Origin: JAGNHB01 sp964436005
GTDB taxonomy: Bacteria; Acidobacteriota; JAAYUB01
Direction of reading: 5' to 3'
Assembly: GCA_964436005.1 (NCBI GenBank)
Contig: CAYTBK010000002.1
Location: 1-64,000, forward strand
DNA: 64,000 nt
Within the stretch, counting starts at the first letter, position 1. Each line of letters begins with the position of its first letter. The notes beneath the pieces were generated by a model. It searched no databases and was not told the DNA's origin. It was given only the letters and a program-made list of their open reading frames with translations. This document shows positions 16,884-26,413 of the stretch, one piece after another. The position numbers and the translations under genes were made by a program.

Positions 16884-18050
16884 ATGTGGGATTATTATTT
16901 GACAGAAGAACAACGGGAACTTCGTGATCTGGCCCGGCGGATCGCCGTGGAGAAAATCGTCCCGATTCGCGCCGAAATGGACGAGAAGGAAGAGTTCCCC
17001 TGGGAAATCATGAAAATCCTCGCCGAGGCCGGCCTCTTCGGCGTCTACATCCCGGAAGAATACGGCGGCCTGGGCATGGGCATCACCGAGCTCTGCCTCG
17101 TCACCGAGGAGCTGAGCAAGGCCTGCGGCGGCGTGGCCGTCAGCTACGCGGCCTGCGGCCTGGGCTCCTACCCCATCCTGCTCATGGGTTCGGAAGAGCA
17201 GAAGAAGAAATACCTGCCCATGGTGGCTTCGGGCGAGAAGCTGGCCGCCTTCTGCATCACCGAGAGCGGCGCCGGTTCCGATGCCGGGAGCATCAAGACC
17301 ACGGCCACCCGGGACGGCGATTTCTACCGCCTTAACGGCGTGAAGCAGTGGATCACCAACGGCACGGTGGCCGACATCTACACGGTGGTCGCCATGACCA
17401 ACCGGGCCAAGGGCGCCCGCGGCGCCACGGCCTTCATCGTGGAGAAGGGCTTCGAGGGCCTCTCCTTTGGCAAGAAGGAGAACAAGCTGGGCATCCGCTG
17501 CTCGAGCACCACCGAGGTCGTCTTCGACGAGTGCAAGGTGCCCGCCGAGAACGTGATCGCCAAGGAAGGCATGGGCTTCATCGTGGCCATGCGGACATTC
17601 GACTACACCCGGCCCGGCGTAGCCTCACAGGCCCTGGGCATCGCCGAGGGCGCCTTCGAGTACGCACTGCAGTACGCGCACACCCGGAAACAGTTCGACA
17701 AGCCGCTGACCTCCTTCCAGGCGGTCGGCCACATGCTGGCCGACATGGCCACCCAGATCGAGGCGGCCCGGACGCTGATCTACAGCGCTGCGAAGATGGT
17801 GGACGGCGGCTGCACCAAGGGGATGTCGAAGATTTCGGCCATGTGCAAGATGCTGGCCTCCGACATCGCCATGAAGGTGACCACCGACTGCATCCAGGTG
17901 CTGGGCGGTTACGGCTACATGAAGGACTACCCCATCGAGAAGATGTTCCGTGACGCCAAGATCACCCAGATCTACGAGGGGACCAACCAGATCCAGCGCA
18001 ACGTCATCGCTTCCGAGCTCGTGCACGAACTCGTGGCGCAGAAGCACTGA
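16884..18050 (+). CDS. Acyl-CoA dehydrogenase
   Basis: A 388-residue FAD flavoenzyme that forms a 2,3-double bond in acyl-CoA and passes electrons to ETF. FAD/substrate motifs CITESGAGSDAGS and WITNG are intact. The C-terminal YEGTNQIQRNVIA carries the glutamate that serves as catalytic base in short-chain/butyryl-type enzymes. The gene lies between plsX and fabD in an otherwise biosynthetic operon, and the cognate etfBA lies 3.3 kb downstream in the same run. Whether it acts in degradation, in a butyryl-CoA step, or on a biosynthetic intermediate cannot be told. Confidence 0.93.
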   Translation: MWDYYLTEEQRELRDLARRIAVEKIVPIRAEMDEKEEFPWEIMKILAEAGLFGVYIPEEYGGLGMGITELCLVTEELSKACGGVAVSYAACGLGSYPILLMGSEEQKKKYLPMVASGEKLAAFCITESGAGSDAGSIKTTATRDGDFYRLNGVKQWITNGTVADIYTVVAMTNRAKGARGATAFIVEKGFEGLSFGKKENKLGIRCSSTTEVVFDECKVPAENVIAKEGMGFIVAMRTFDYTRPGVASQALGIAEGAFEYALQYAHTRKQFDKPLTSFQAVGHMLADMATQIEAARTLIYSAAKMVDGGCTKGMSKISAMCKMLASDIAMKVTTDCIQVLGGYGYMKDYPIEKMFRDAKITQIYEGTNQIQRNVIASELVHELVAQKH

Positions 18051-18061
18051 GGGGGCGGGCC

Positions 18062-18997
18062 ATGGCTAAGACAGCGTTCCTGTTTCCCGGGCAGGCCTCG
18101 CAGTATTCTGGCATGGGCCAGGACGTGCGGGACAAGTGCCCGGCCTCCGCGGAGATCTTCCGGAAGGCGGACGAGGCCCTGGGTTTCGGTATTTCGGCCA
18201 TGTGCTTCGCCGGCACCGAGGAGGAGCTCAAGCTCACCGAGAACACCCAGCCGGCCATCCTTACCGTCAGCGTGGCGGTCCTGGAGGCGCTGAAGGAACA
18301 GGGGGTCGCCCCTGACTTCGTCGCCGGGCACAGCCTGGGCGAGTATTCGGCCCTCGTGGCGGCGGGCGCGCTTGGTTTCGAGGACGCGGTCCGCACGGTG
18401 CGCAACCGCGGCCGGTACATGCAGGAGGCGGTGCCGGTGGGCGTCGGGGCCATGGCGGCCGTCATGGGCGCCGACATGGGCGGCGTCGAGGCCATCTGCG
18501 CGGAAGCGCGCGGCAACCAGGTGCTCTCGCCGGCCAACATCAACTGTCCCGGGCAGATCGTCATCGCCGGGCACAAGGAAGCCGTCGATCGGGCCGTGGA
18601 AGTGGCCCAGGCGAAGGGCGCCAAGGCCGTGCCGCTCAACGTGAGCGCCCCGTTCCACTGCGCGCTGATGCAGCCGGCGGCCGACCGCCTGGCGGTGGAC
18701 CTGAAAGCGCTGAAGTTCAACGATCTGTCCGTTCCGCTGGTCAACAACGTCGACGCGGCCGTCGTCCGAACCGGGGAAGCCGCTTGCGACGGGTTGATCC
18801 GCCAGGTGGTGGGAAGCGTCCTGTGGCAGAAATCTGTGGAACTCCTCATGGCCGAGGGCGTGGAGGTTTTCGTGGAAGTGGGCCCCCGGAACGTGCTGGC
18901 CGGGATGATCAAGAAGATCAACCGCCGCGCCAGGGTGTTCCCGGTGGAAAAGTTCGACGAGATCGCCGAACTCCCCTCCAAACTGGCAGGCGCCTGA
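18062..18997 (+). CDS. fabD: Malonyl-CoA:ACP transacylase
   Basis: Loads malonyl groups on ACP for fatty-acid synthesis. 311 residues; FPGQASQYSGMG at the N-terminus, the nucleophile serine in AGHSLGEYSAL and the downstream catalytic histidine in APFHCALM are all visible. Eleven nt after the acyl-CoA dehydrogenase gene. Confidence 0.96.
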   Translation: MAKTAFLFPGQASQYSGMGQDVRDKCPASAEIFRKADEALGFGISAMCFAGTEEELKLTENTQPAILTVSVAVLEALKEQGVAPDFVAGHSLGEYSALVAAGALGFEDAVRTVRNRGRYMQEAVPVGVGAMAAVMGADMGGVEAICAEARGNQVLSPANINCPGQIVIAGHKEAVDRAVEVAQAKGAKAVPLNVSAPFHCALMQPAADRLAVDLKALKFNDLSVPLVNNVDAAVVRTGEAACDGLIRQVVGSVLWQKSVELLMAEGVEVFVEVGPRNVLAGMIKKINRRARVFPVEKFDEIAELPSKLAGA

Positions 18998-19047
18998 TCC
19001 CCCGGACCGCCGGGGAAAATCTCGGGAACCTGCAAAGGAGCACAGCA

Positions 19048-19782
19048 ATGGGAAACGGAACTGCATTGGTGACCGGCGGAGCGCGGGGCATCGGCGCGTC
19101 TTGCGTGGAAGCTCTGCTCGCTGCCGGTTGGAACGTCGCCGTGGGCGACGTGAATCCCGAACTGGGCGAGGCCTTTGTGGCCGGGCTCTCCGTCGGGGCT
19201 GAAAGGGCCCGCTTCTACCGGATGGACGTGACCGACGGCCCCGGTGTGGCCGCCGTGGTCGACGCCATGGCCAAGGATTTCGGCGGAGTGGAAGCGCTGG
19301 TCAACAACGCGGGCATCACCCAGGACGGCCTCTTCCTGCGCATGAAGGACGAGCAGTGGAAGCGGGTGCTCGACGTGAACCTGACCGGCGCCTTCAACTG
19401 CTGCAAGGCGGTGGTTCCGCTCATGGTACGCAAGCGCTTCGGGCGGATCGTCAACATGGCGTCGGTGGTCGGCCAGATGGGCAATGCCGGGCAGGCCAAC
19501 TACTGCGCGTCCAAGGCCGGCCTCATCGGCTTCACCAAGTCCCTGGCCCGGGAACTGGGTTCGCGGAACATCACCGTGAACGCTGTGGCCCCCGGCTACG
19601 TAGAGACCGAAATGACGCGGGTCCTGGAAGAAAAGGCCCGGCAGGAACTGCTGCGGAACGTTCCGCTGCAGCGCACGGCCACCCCGGCCGACATCGCCGC
19701 GGCGGTGACCTTCCTGGTCGGCGAAGGCGCTTCCTACATCACCGGGCACGTCCTCGACGTGAACGGTGGGATGTATATGTAA
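19048..19782 (+). CDS. fabG: 3-oxoacyl-ACP reductase FabG
   Basis: An SDR-family NADPH reductase of 244 residues. The cofactor motif TGGARGIGAS, NNAG, the active-site Ser in NMASVVG and YCASK (Tyr/Lys) are all present; the C-terminus GHVLDVNGGMYM is typical of FabG. AAAGGAG precedes the ATG by about 9 nt. A longer upstream frame overlaps fabD and is not used. Confidence 0.96.
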   Translation: MGNGTALVTGGARGIGASCVEALLAAGWNVAVGDVNPELGEAFVAGLSVGAERARFYRMDVTDGPGVAAVVDAMAKDFGGVEALVNNAGITQDGLFLRMKDEQWKRVLDVNLTGAFNCCKAVVPLMVRKRFGRIVNMASVVGQMGNAGQANYCASKAGLIGFTKSLARELGSRNITVNAVAPGYVETEMTRVLEEKARQELLRNVPLQRTATPADIAAAVTFLVGEGASYITGHVLDVNGGMYM

Positions 19783-19809
19783 ACAAAATATTTTAATATG
19801 GAGGAACCT

Positions 19810-20049
19810 ATGGCGATTGAAGAAAAAGTCAAGGAAATCATCATCGAACGTTTGAACGTCAACGAGGCCGACATCATCGGCGACGCCAAGTTCATCGAAG
19901 ATCTCGGCGCCGATTCCCTGGATACGGTGGAATTGGTCATGGCCTTCGAAGACGGTTTCGGAATCGAGATTCCGGACGAGGACGCGGAAAAGATCACCAC
20001 GGTCCAGAACGCCATCGATTACATTCGGGAAAAGACCGGAGACAACTGA
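19810..20049 (+). CDS. acpP: Acyl carrier protein
   Basis: 79 residues, acidic. The phosphopantetheine serine is in GADSLDTVEL. A GGAGG ribosome-binding site at 19800-19804 decides the ATG at 19810 over an in-frame ATG 12 nt earlier. The short A+T-rich gap after fabG (19783-19799) probably favours high translation, as is usual for this abundant protein. Confidence 0.97.
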   Translation: MAIEEKVKEIIIERLNVNEADIIGDAKFIEDLGADSLDTVELVMAFEDGFGIEIPDEDAEKITTVQNAIDYIREKTGDN

Positions 20050-20108
20050 GCGGATCAGCGGAGGGGGCGGCAAGCCCCCTCCCGACCCTACGCATAAAGG
20101 AGTTTGCC

Positions 20109-21350
20109 TTGAAGAGAAGAGTCGTTGTTACAGGGATCGGCATTGTTTCCTCTCTGGGGACAGGAACTGAGAAGACATGGGAAAACCTCCTGGCGGGCGT
20201 CAGCGGCGCTGACCTCATCAAGACGTTCGATACTACCGAATTCACGGTGAAATTCGCCTGTGCGGCGCAGGATTTCAACCCGGAAGAATTCATGGACAAG
20301 AAAGAAGTCCGTAAATTCGACCGTTTCATCCATTTCGCTCTGGCGGCCTCTGAACTCGCCTTCAAGATGTCCGGCCTGGACATGGCGCAGACGAACGCCG
20401 AGCGGGTGGGCGTGTATATCGGTTCGGGAATCGGCGGTTTTTCCACCATCGAACAGGAACATGCGAAACTGATGCAATACGGCCCGAAGAAGATTTCGCC
20501 CTATTTCATCCCGGCGGCCATCATCAACCTGGCTTCCGGCCTCGTGTCTATGAAGTATGGCGCGAAGGGGCCCAACTGCGCGTGCAGCACGGCCTGCGCA
20601 ACGTCGACCCATTCCCTCGGGGACACTTTCAAGATTATCCAGCGCGGAGACGCCGACGTGATGATCACCGGCGGCAGCGAAGCGGCCATCACCCCCATGG
20701 GGGTCGGCGGGTTCGCGGCCATGCGGGCCCTCTCCACGCGCAATGACGATCCCAAGACCGCCAGCCGTCCGTTCGACGCGGGCCGGGACGGGTTCGTCGT
20801 CGGCGAAGGCGCCGGCATCATGATTTTCGAGGAACTGGAGCACGCCAAGAAGCGCGGCGCCACGATCTACGCCGAGGTCTGCGGCTACGGGATGACATCG
20901 GACGCCTACCACATCACGGCGCCCCCTCCGGATGCCGACGGCGCCCGCCGGGCGATCGAGATGGCCCTGCGGGACGGTGGGGTGGCCCCGGAAGAAGTGG
21001 ACTACATCAACGCGCACGGGACTTCCACGGAGTTCAACGACAAGCTGGAGACCGTGGCCATCAAGCGGGTTTTCGGCGATCACGCCTACAAGCTGCACGT
21101 GAGCTCCACCAAGTCCATGCACGGGCACCTGCTCGGTGCGGCGGGCGGGCTGGAGGGCTCCATCCTGGCGCTGGCGATCCACCACCAGATCATTCCTCCC
21201 ACCATCAATTACACGACGCCCGACCCGGAGTGCGACCTGAACTACACTCCCAACGAGGCGGTGAAGACGCCCATCCGCTACGCCCTTTCGAACTCCTTCG
21301 GGTTCGGCGGGACCAACGCCGTGCTGCTCATGAAGCGCTACACGGAATGA
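20109..21350 (+). CDS. fabF: 3-oxoacyl-ACP synthase II (FabF)
   Basis: Condensing enzyme for chain elongation, 413 residues. Catalytic Cys in CSTACATSTH, first His in NAHGTST and second His in SMHGHLLGAAGG. The start codon is TTG (20109), preceded by AAAGGAG; the next in-frame starts would remove the RRVVVTGIG strand, so TTG is well supported. It follows acpP and precedes etfB by 25 nt. Confidence 0.96.
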   Translation: MKRRVVVTGIGIVSSLGTGTEKTWENLLAGVSGADLIKTFDTTEFTVKFACAAQDFNPEEFMDKKEVRKFDRFIHFALAASELAFKMSGLDMAQTNAERVGVYIGSGIGGFSTIEQEHAKLMQYGPKKISPYFIPAAIINLASGLVSMKYGAKGPNCACSTACATSTHSLGDTFKIIQRGDADVMITGGSEAAITPMGVGGFAAMRALSTRNDDPKTASRPFDAGRDGFVVGEGAGIMIFEELEHAKKRGATIYAEVCGYGMTSDAYHITAPPPDADGARRAIEMALRDGGVAPEEVDYINAHGTSTEFNDKLETVAIKRVFGDHAYKLHVSSTKSMHGHLLGAAGGLEGSILALAIHHQIIPPTINYTTPDPECDLNYTPNEAVKTPIRYALSNSFGFGGTNAVLLMKRYTE

Positions 21351-21375
21351 GCGGGGCGCCAGCAAAGGAGACAGC

Positions 21376-22149
21376 ATGAAAATTGTGGTCTGCATCAAGG
21401 CGGTGCCCGACACCGAAACCCGCGTCAAGCCGGCGGCGGATGGACGTTCCGTGTCTTTGGACGGCGTGAGCTACATCACCAGTCCCTACGACGAGTTCGC
21501 CATCGAAGAGGCGCTGAAGATCAAGGAAAAGGCCGGCGCGGGGGAAGTGGCGCTGGTGTCGGTGGGCGGTCCCGAGTGCGAGAAGGTGCTGCGGGACGGC
21601 CTGGCCCTGGGCGCCGACAAGGTCGTCTGGGTCAAGGAAGCGGCCGGCTCCCTGACGGACCCCCTGTTCGTCGCCAAGGTTCTCGCCGCGGCCGTGCAAA
21701 AAGAGAACGCCGACATCGCCCTGTTCGGGAAACAGGGCGTGGGGCAGGACAACCACCAGGTTCCCGCCCTGGTGGCGGAATTGCTGGGCTGGCCCTGCGC
21801 TTCCGTCGCGGTCGGCGTGGAAACCGCCGGCGACAAACTCGTCGTGCGGAAGGAGATCGACGGCGGCGAGGAGATCGTCGAGGTCAAGCTGCCCTCCGTC
21901 GTCTCGGCCCAGAAAGGGCTCAATTCGCCCCGCTACCCGTCTATGAAGGGGAAGCTGGCTTCCAAGAAGATGCCGGTGAACACCTGTACGGCGGCCGAGC
22001 TCGGCGTCGCCCCGGTGGAACCTTCCTGGGTCGTGGAAAAAGTGGAACTGCCTCCGGCCAGGCCTTCCGGCCGGGTACTTCCCGGCGAGCCGGAGCAGCA
22101 GGCGTCCGACCTGGTCAAGTTGCTCCGGGAAGAAGCCCGGGTGCTGTGA
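21376..22149 (+). CDS. etfB: Electron transfer flavoprotein subunit beta
   Basis: 257 residues with the family start (MKIVVCIKAVPDTE), the AMP-binding motif LFGKQGVGQDNHQV and the recognition-loop region SSVVSAQKGLN-like segment near 175. It takes electrons from acyl-CoA dehydrogenase. AAAGGAG ribosome-binding site. Nine nt upstream of etfA. Confidence 0.95.
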   Translation: MKIVVCIKAVPDTETRVKPAADGRSVSLDGVSYITSPYDEFAIEEALKIKEKAGAGEVALVSVGGPECEKVLRDGLALGADKVVWVKEAAGSLTDPLFVAKVLAAAVQKENADIALFGKQGVGQDNHQVPALVAELLGWPCASVAVGVETAGDKLVVRKEIDGGEEIVEVKLPSVVSAQKGLNSPRYPSMKGKLASKKMPVNTCTAAELGVAPVEPSWVVEKVELPPARPSGRVLPGEPEQQASDLVKLLREEARVL

Positions 22150-22158
22150 GGTGATGGC

Positions 22159-23127
22159 ATGAGCAATGGATTCGTCGTGTTTGTCGAGCACCGCAACGGG
22201 AAAGTCCGCAAGGCCTCCCTGGAAAGCCTGTCCGTGGCCAGGAGGCTGGCGGACGAAATGGGCGCCGCCGTCGACGCCGTCGTCGTGGACGGGCCGGGCG
22301 TGGCCGAGGCCGTGAAGGCCTGCGGCCCGGACACCCTTCACCTCGTGACCGCGCAGGCTTCCGGCCCCTCCCGCGACGCCGTCGTCGAGGCGCTGGAAAA
22401 GGCCGTGGCCGAGGCGGCCCCGGCCTTCGTGCTGGCTGGCGCCACCGCCGTCGGCAAGGACATCCTGCCCGCCGTGGCCGCCCGCTTCGGGCGTTCCGTG
22501 CTGCAGGACGTCACCGCCCTCAAGGCTGCCGAGGGCACCCTGCGCGCCATCCGGCCCATCTTCGCCGGCAAGGCGCTGGAAACCACCCGCCTGACGGGCG
22601 CCCCCTCCTTCGTCACCCTGCGCCCCAACGTCTTCCCGATCGAATCGAAGGCGAAGGAAGCCCGCACGGTCACGAAAGACCAGGCCATCGACCCCCGCAA
22701 ACTTCTCTCCCTGATCCGGGAAGTGAAGGAGACCGCCGGCGGCAAGGTGGAACTGGGCGAAGCCTCCATCGTCGTTTCCGGCGGCCGCGGAATCAAGGAC
22801 GCCGAGAACTACAAACTGATCCAGGAACTGGCCGACGTGCTCTCCGGCGCGGCCGGGGCCTCGCGGGCCGTCGTCGACGCGGGCTGGGTCGACCACCATC
22901 ACCAGGTCGGCCAGACGGGCAAGACAGTTTCGCCACAACTTTATATTGCGGTGGGAATTTCGGGCGCCATCCAGCACCTGGCCGGCATGTCCTCCTCCAA
23001 GGTCATCGTGGCCATCAACAAGGACCCGGAAGCCCCCATCTTCAAGGTGGCCAACTACGGCATCGTGGGCGACCTGTTCAAGGTGCTGCCGCTGCTCACC
23101 TCCGAGCTCCGCAAGGCGCTGCACTAG
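22159..23127 (+). CDS. etfA: Electron transfer flavoprotein subunit alpha
   Basis: 322 residues. The C-terminal FAD-binding domain is clear: SGGRGIKDAENY, AVVDAGWVDHHHQVGQTGKTV, and the AVGISGAIQHLAGM signature. Together with etfB it forms the heterodimer that passes electrons toward the quinone pool or a bifurcating partner. Last gene of the fatty-acid cluster; a strong hairpin follows at 23162. Confidence 0.95.
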   Translation: MSNGFVVFVEHRNGKVRKASLESLSVARRLADEMGAAVDAVVVDGPGVAEAVKACGPDTLHLVTAQASGPSRDAVVEALEKAVAEAAPAFVLAGATAVGKDILPAVAARFGRSVLQDVTALKAAEGTLRAIRPIFAGKALETTRLTGAPSFVTLRPNVFPIESKAKEARTVTKDQAIDPRKLLSLIREVKETAGGKVELGEASIVVSGGRGIKDAENYKLIQELADVLSGAAGASRAVVDAGWVDHHHQVGQTGKTVSPQLYIAVGISGAIQHLAGMSSSKVIVAINKDPEAPIFKVANYGIVGDLFKVLPLLTSELRKALH

Positions 23128-23161
23128 TCCGGTGCCGCTGGCCGGATCCTCCGAACTGCAC

Positions 23162-23183
23162 GGGCGGGCCAGGCGGCCCGCCC
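23162..23183 (+). terminator. Hairpin after etfA, probable transcription end
   Basis: Nine-bp stem GGGCGGGCC / GGCCCGCCC with AGGC loop. It is followed by TTCGCATTTCC rather than a clean T-run, so intrinsic termination is uncertain. Confidence 0.5.
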
Positions 23184-23289
23184 TTCGCATTTCCGGCCGG
23201 CGACGCGGCGGCCGGTGGACCGGTCCGCGCGCGTTTCCCGGTTGATTTCGGGGCCGGTTCCGGATACCTTCCGGGTCGGGAGGTGACCC

Positions 23290-26200
23290 GTGCGCGAAGC
23301 GAAACCTGGAAACCTGTACGACCGACTGGTGGAGGCGGGCTGGTTGTTCTGCGCCGCCGTGGTGCCGCTGCTGGTCGACCCCTTCGCCGACAAGCCCTTC
23401 GAACCGGCGAAAGCCTTCCTGCTGCGCTGGATCGTGGCCGGGATGGCCCTGGCCTGGGCGGCGGGGCGTCTGCGGGACCTCTGCCGGGCAGGTGAGCGCC
23501 CGGCCCGGCGGAGTGGCCTCGGGTGGTCCGTCGCGGGGTTGGCGGCGGCCAACGTGCTGTCGGCGGCGTTTTCCATCCTGCCCGCCCGTTCCTTCCTCGG
23601 TTCGGACAACCGGGTCCAGGGCGCTGTCACCCTGCTGGCGTTCCTGAGCCTCTTCGCCCTCGTCGCAACGGGATTGCGTTCGCGCGCCCAGGTGGCCCGA
23701 CTCCTGCTCGCCGTCAGCGCGGCCTCGCTGCCGGCTTCCCTGTACGCTGTCGCGCAGGCGTTCGGAATGGATCCTGTACCCTGGGCCGACCGTTTCGGCG
23801 GTCGGGTTTTCTCCACCCTCGGCAACCCGATCCCGGCGGGGGCCTACTTCGCCCTGGCCCTGTTCGCCACCGTGGCCGCCGGGATCCTGCTCGCCCCTTC
23901 GCCGGCGGACGACGCCGGTTTCCGCCGGCGGGGCCTCCCGTTCCTGCTGTCGGCGGCGCTGCTGGTCCAGTTGGCGGGCCTGGCGCTGAGCGGCAGCCGC
24001 GGGCCCTGGATGGGGCTGGGTGTGGGCGCCGGCGCGGTTTTCTTCGGCCGGGCCGTCGCCGCGAAAAGGGGCGCCCTGGCCGTTGCCCTGGCGGGCCTGT
24101 TCGCCGCCGCGGCAGTGTTCGGTTGGGCGGCCCTGGCGCCGGGAAGGCCGGCGGGCGCCTCGGCGAATTCGCCGGCCGCGACGGGGGCGGGGACGGGCGG
24201 CGTGCGCCTCCTGCTCTGGCAGGGGGCGGCCCGGGTGTTTTTCTCACCCGCGCCCCTCTGGTCGCCGGCGGGTGCGGACCGTCACCCGTCCTGGCGGCCC
24301 TGGGTGGGGTACGGGGCGGAAACGTTCCCCGAAACGTACGCGCAGCACGCCTCGCCGGAGCTGAACCGGCTGGAAGTCCCCGACGTGCTGCCCGACCGGG
24401 CCCACAACGAGACGTGGGACCTTCTTTGCGGGAGCGGGATCGTCGGCCTGTCGGCCTGGCTGCTGTTCCTGGGGGCGGTCCTGGGGCGGGGACTGAACGC
24501 CCTGGGGGGCGAGCGGTCCCCTGCCGCGGCCCGGCTGGCCGTCACCCTGCCGGTGCTGGGGGGCTGGGGGGGCGGCTTGGCCTGCTGGTGGGGCGGGGGG
24601 CCGGAGTGGATCGGGCCCGGCGTTTTTGCCGGGTTCCTGGCCGGTTTCCTGGTGGCCGGGCTGCTCTGGTTGGCCGGCGGGGAAACAGGCCCGTCGAAAG
24701 GCGGCGCTGCGCCCTGGTTGACCCCCGTGCTGCTGGGCGGCCTGGTCTGTCATCTGGTGGAAGTCCAGTTGGCCCCCGACGTGGTGGCGACGCGTCTCCT
24801 CTTCCTGTTGCTGGCCGCCGTTCTCTGCTCCTGGCGGCAGTGGGGGGCGCGGGAAGGCCGGGCGGAGGCCGGGCGACCGGCCTCGCCCCCGCTGGAACCC
24901 CGGCGGGGCGGCCAACGGAAGGACCGTTCTCCCGCCCGGGAGCGCTCCCGGTTCTCCCTCCACCCGGGGGGGATACTGGCGGGCCTGGCCGGCGCGGCGT
25001 TCCTTTTCCCCTTCCTGGCCCGCGGGGTCGACGGGCCAGGCGCCGGAGACTCCTTCCTGCTCATCGTCCTCCTGCTCGGAATCGGCGGCGGCCTGGCGGC
25101 GCTGCTCCTGGGCGCCGCTTTCCCGGCTGCCCGGTCCGGGCCGGTCTCGTTCCTGGCGTCGTTCGCCCTGCCGGCCTTCTCCGTCTGGGCGGTCCTGTCG
25201 CCGGGCGGGCTTCTCCCGCCGGCGGCCCCCGCCGCGGACTTGCCCCAGGCGGAGGCGGGTGCCGCGGCCTTTCTCGTTTATCTGGCCCTCCTGTTGGTTT
25301 GGGGCGGCGTGTTGGCTCTCCGGCTGCCGGGGCTGCCACGGCCCCTGGCTGAGAAGGGGCCGGCCCGGCCCTGGGGCTGCCAGGTGGCGGGCCTGGCAGC
25401 GCTGGCGGCGATCCTGGCCGGCGGTGGCTGGTTGGTTCGCGACGATGCCGCCCGTCTGCGCGCGGACACGTATTTCAAGAAGGGCGAGCAGTTGTTCCAG
25501 CAGAAGCAGTGGGCCGACAGCGCCGTCTTCCTAGGCGCCGCCGCCCGAGCGTGCCCCCGCGGCTCGGTTTGCTGGCTGCGGCTGGGGGACGCGCTGTGGG
25601 AAAAGGCCGTGCCCGCGATGGCGGAAAAGCCGCCGGGGGTGGCGCCTGGGGACGGGCCCGGCGACCTGCGCGACCTGCCCGGGCGGATCGCTCCGGAAGA
25701 ACTGCGGGCCAGCGGGCCCGGGGCGGACCTGGCGCTGGCCCAGGCCGCGCTGGGGAAGGCCCGGCAGGATAACCCCTACCACTTCCTGCCCCCCCTGGTG
25801 CTGGGGAAGCTGTACAGCCCCTGGGCCCTGACGGAAACGGACCCGGGGCGGAAGCGGGCCCTGGCGGAACGGGCCGGGGGGTGCTTTGCCGCCAGCGCCC
25901 GGCTCTACCCGGCGGGGGCCGAAGCGTGGACGGAATGGGGGAAGCTCCTGTTCTGGGTGGAGGGCCAGACCGAAGAGGCCGGGAGAATGGCGGAACGCGC
26001 CCTGGCCCTGCGGGCCGACTACCCGCCGGCCTGTGCCCTGAAGGCGGAAATCCTGTTGTCCCGGAAAGAATTCTCCCTGGCGGCCGCGATTCTGGGAAAA
26101 CTGCCCCCCGGCTACCCGGGCGCGCTGGAAGCCTGGGACGCCCTGGCCGGCGCCGCCTACCAGGCCCGGGACCTGGACTCCGCCCTCGCGGCGACCCGGC

Positions 26201-26382
26201 GTTGTCTCGAACTGGACCCGGACGGCTCGCAGGCCTGGCTGTACCACCGCAACCTGGCCGCGCTGCACGTGGAGAAGGGCGACCGGGCCCGGGCCGCCCG
26301 CGAGGCGCAACTCGCGCTGCCGACCGCGCCCGCAGCGGAGCGGCCGGCCCTGGAGGCGCTCCTGGCCGCCGGGGGGAAATGA
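23290..26382 (+). CDS. O-antigen ligase/Wzy-like polytopic membrane protein with C-terminal TPRs
   Basis: 1030 residues. The first ~690 residues hold a dozen or more hydrophobic segments. The large periplasmic loop after about residue 330 (GYGAETFPETYAQHASPELNR, then HNETWDLLCGSG) is characteristic of the O-antigen ligase/polymerase (Wzy_C) family that transfers or polymerises surface glycans. The last ~330 residues are TPR-like (for example YPAGAEAWTEWGKLLF). The start is GTG 23290 with GGAGGTGA just upstream. Substrate glycan unknown; no other glycan genes adjoin it. Confidence 0.8.
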   Translation: MREAKPGNLYDRLVEAGWLFCAAVVPLLVDPFADKPFEPAKAFLLRWIVAGMALAWAAGRLRDLCRAGERPARRSGLGWSVAGLAAANVLSAAFSILPARSFLGSDNRVQGAVTLLAFLSLFALVATGLRSRAQVARLLLAVSAASLPASLYAVAQAFGMDPVPWADRFGGRVFSTLGNPIPAGAYFALALFATVAAGILLAPSPADDAGFRRRGLPFLLSAALLVQLAGLALSGSRGPWMGLGVGAGAVFFGRAVAAKRGALAVALAGLFAAAAVFGWAALAPGRPAGASANSPAATGAGTGGVRLLLWQGAARVFFSPAPLWSPAGADRHPSWRPWVGYGAETFPETYAQHASPELNRLEVPDVLPDRAHNETWDLLCGSGIVGLSAWLLFLGAVLGRGLNALGGERSPAAARLAVTLPVLGGWGGGLACWWGGGPEWIGPGVFAGFLAGFLVAGLLWLAGGETGPSKGGAAPWLTPVLLGGLVCHLVEVQLAPDVVATRLLFLLLAAVLCSWRQWGAREGRAEAGRPASPPLEPRRGGQRKDRSPARERSRFSLHPGGILAGLAGAAFLFPFLARGVDGPGAGDSFLLIVLLLGIGGGLAALLLGAAFPAARSGPVSFLASFALPAFSVWAVLSPGGLLPPAAPAADLPQAEAGAAAFLVYLALLLVWGGVLALRLPGLPRPLAEKGPARPWGCQVAGLAALAAILAGGGWLVRDDAARLRADTYFKKGEQLFQQKQWADSAVFLGAAARACPRGSVCWLRLGDALWEKAVPAMAEKPPGVAPGDGPGDLRDLPGRIAPEELRASGPGADLALAQAALGKARQDNPYHFLPPLVLGKLYSPWALTETDPGRKRALAERAGGCFAASARLYPAGAEAWTEWGKLLFWVEGQTEEAGRMAERALALRADYPPACALKAEILLSRKEFSLAAAILGKLPPGYPGALEAWDALAGAAYQARDLDSALAATRRCLELDPDGSQAWLYHRNLAALHVEKGDRARAAREAQLALPTAPAAERPALEALLAAGGK

Positions 26383-26413
26383 AGCCGCCCCGCCGGCCGC
26401 CAGGGGGGCGCCT

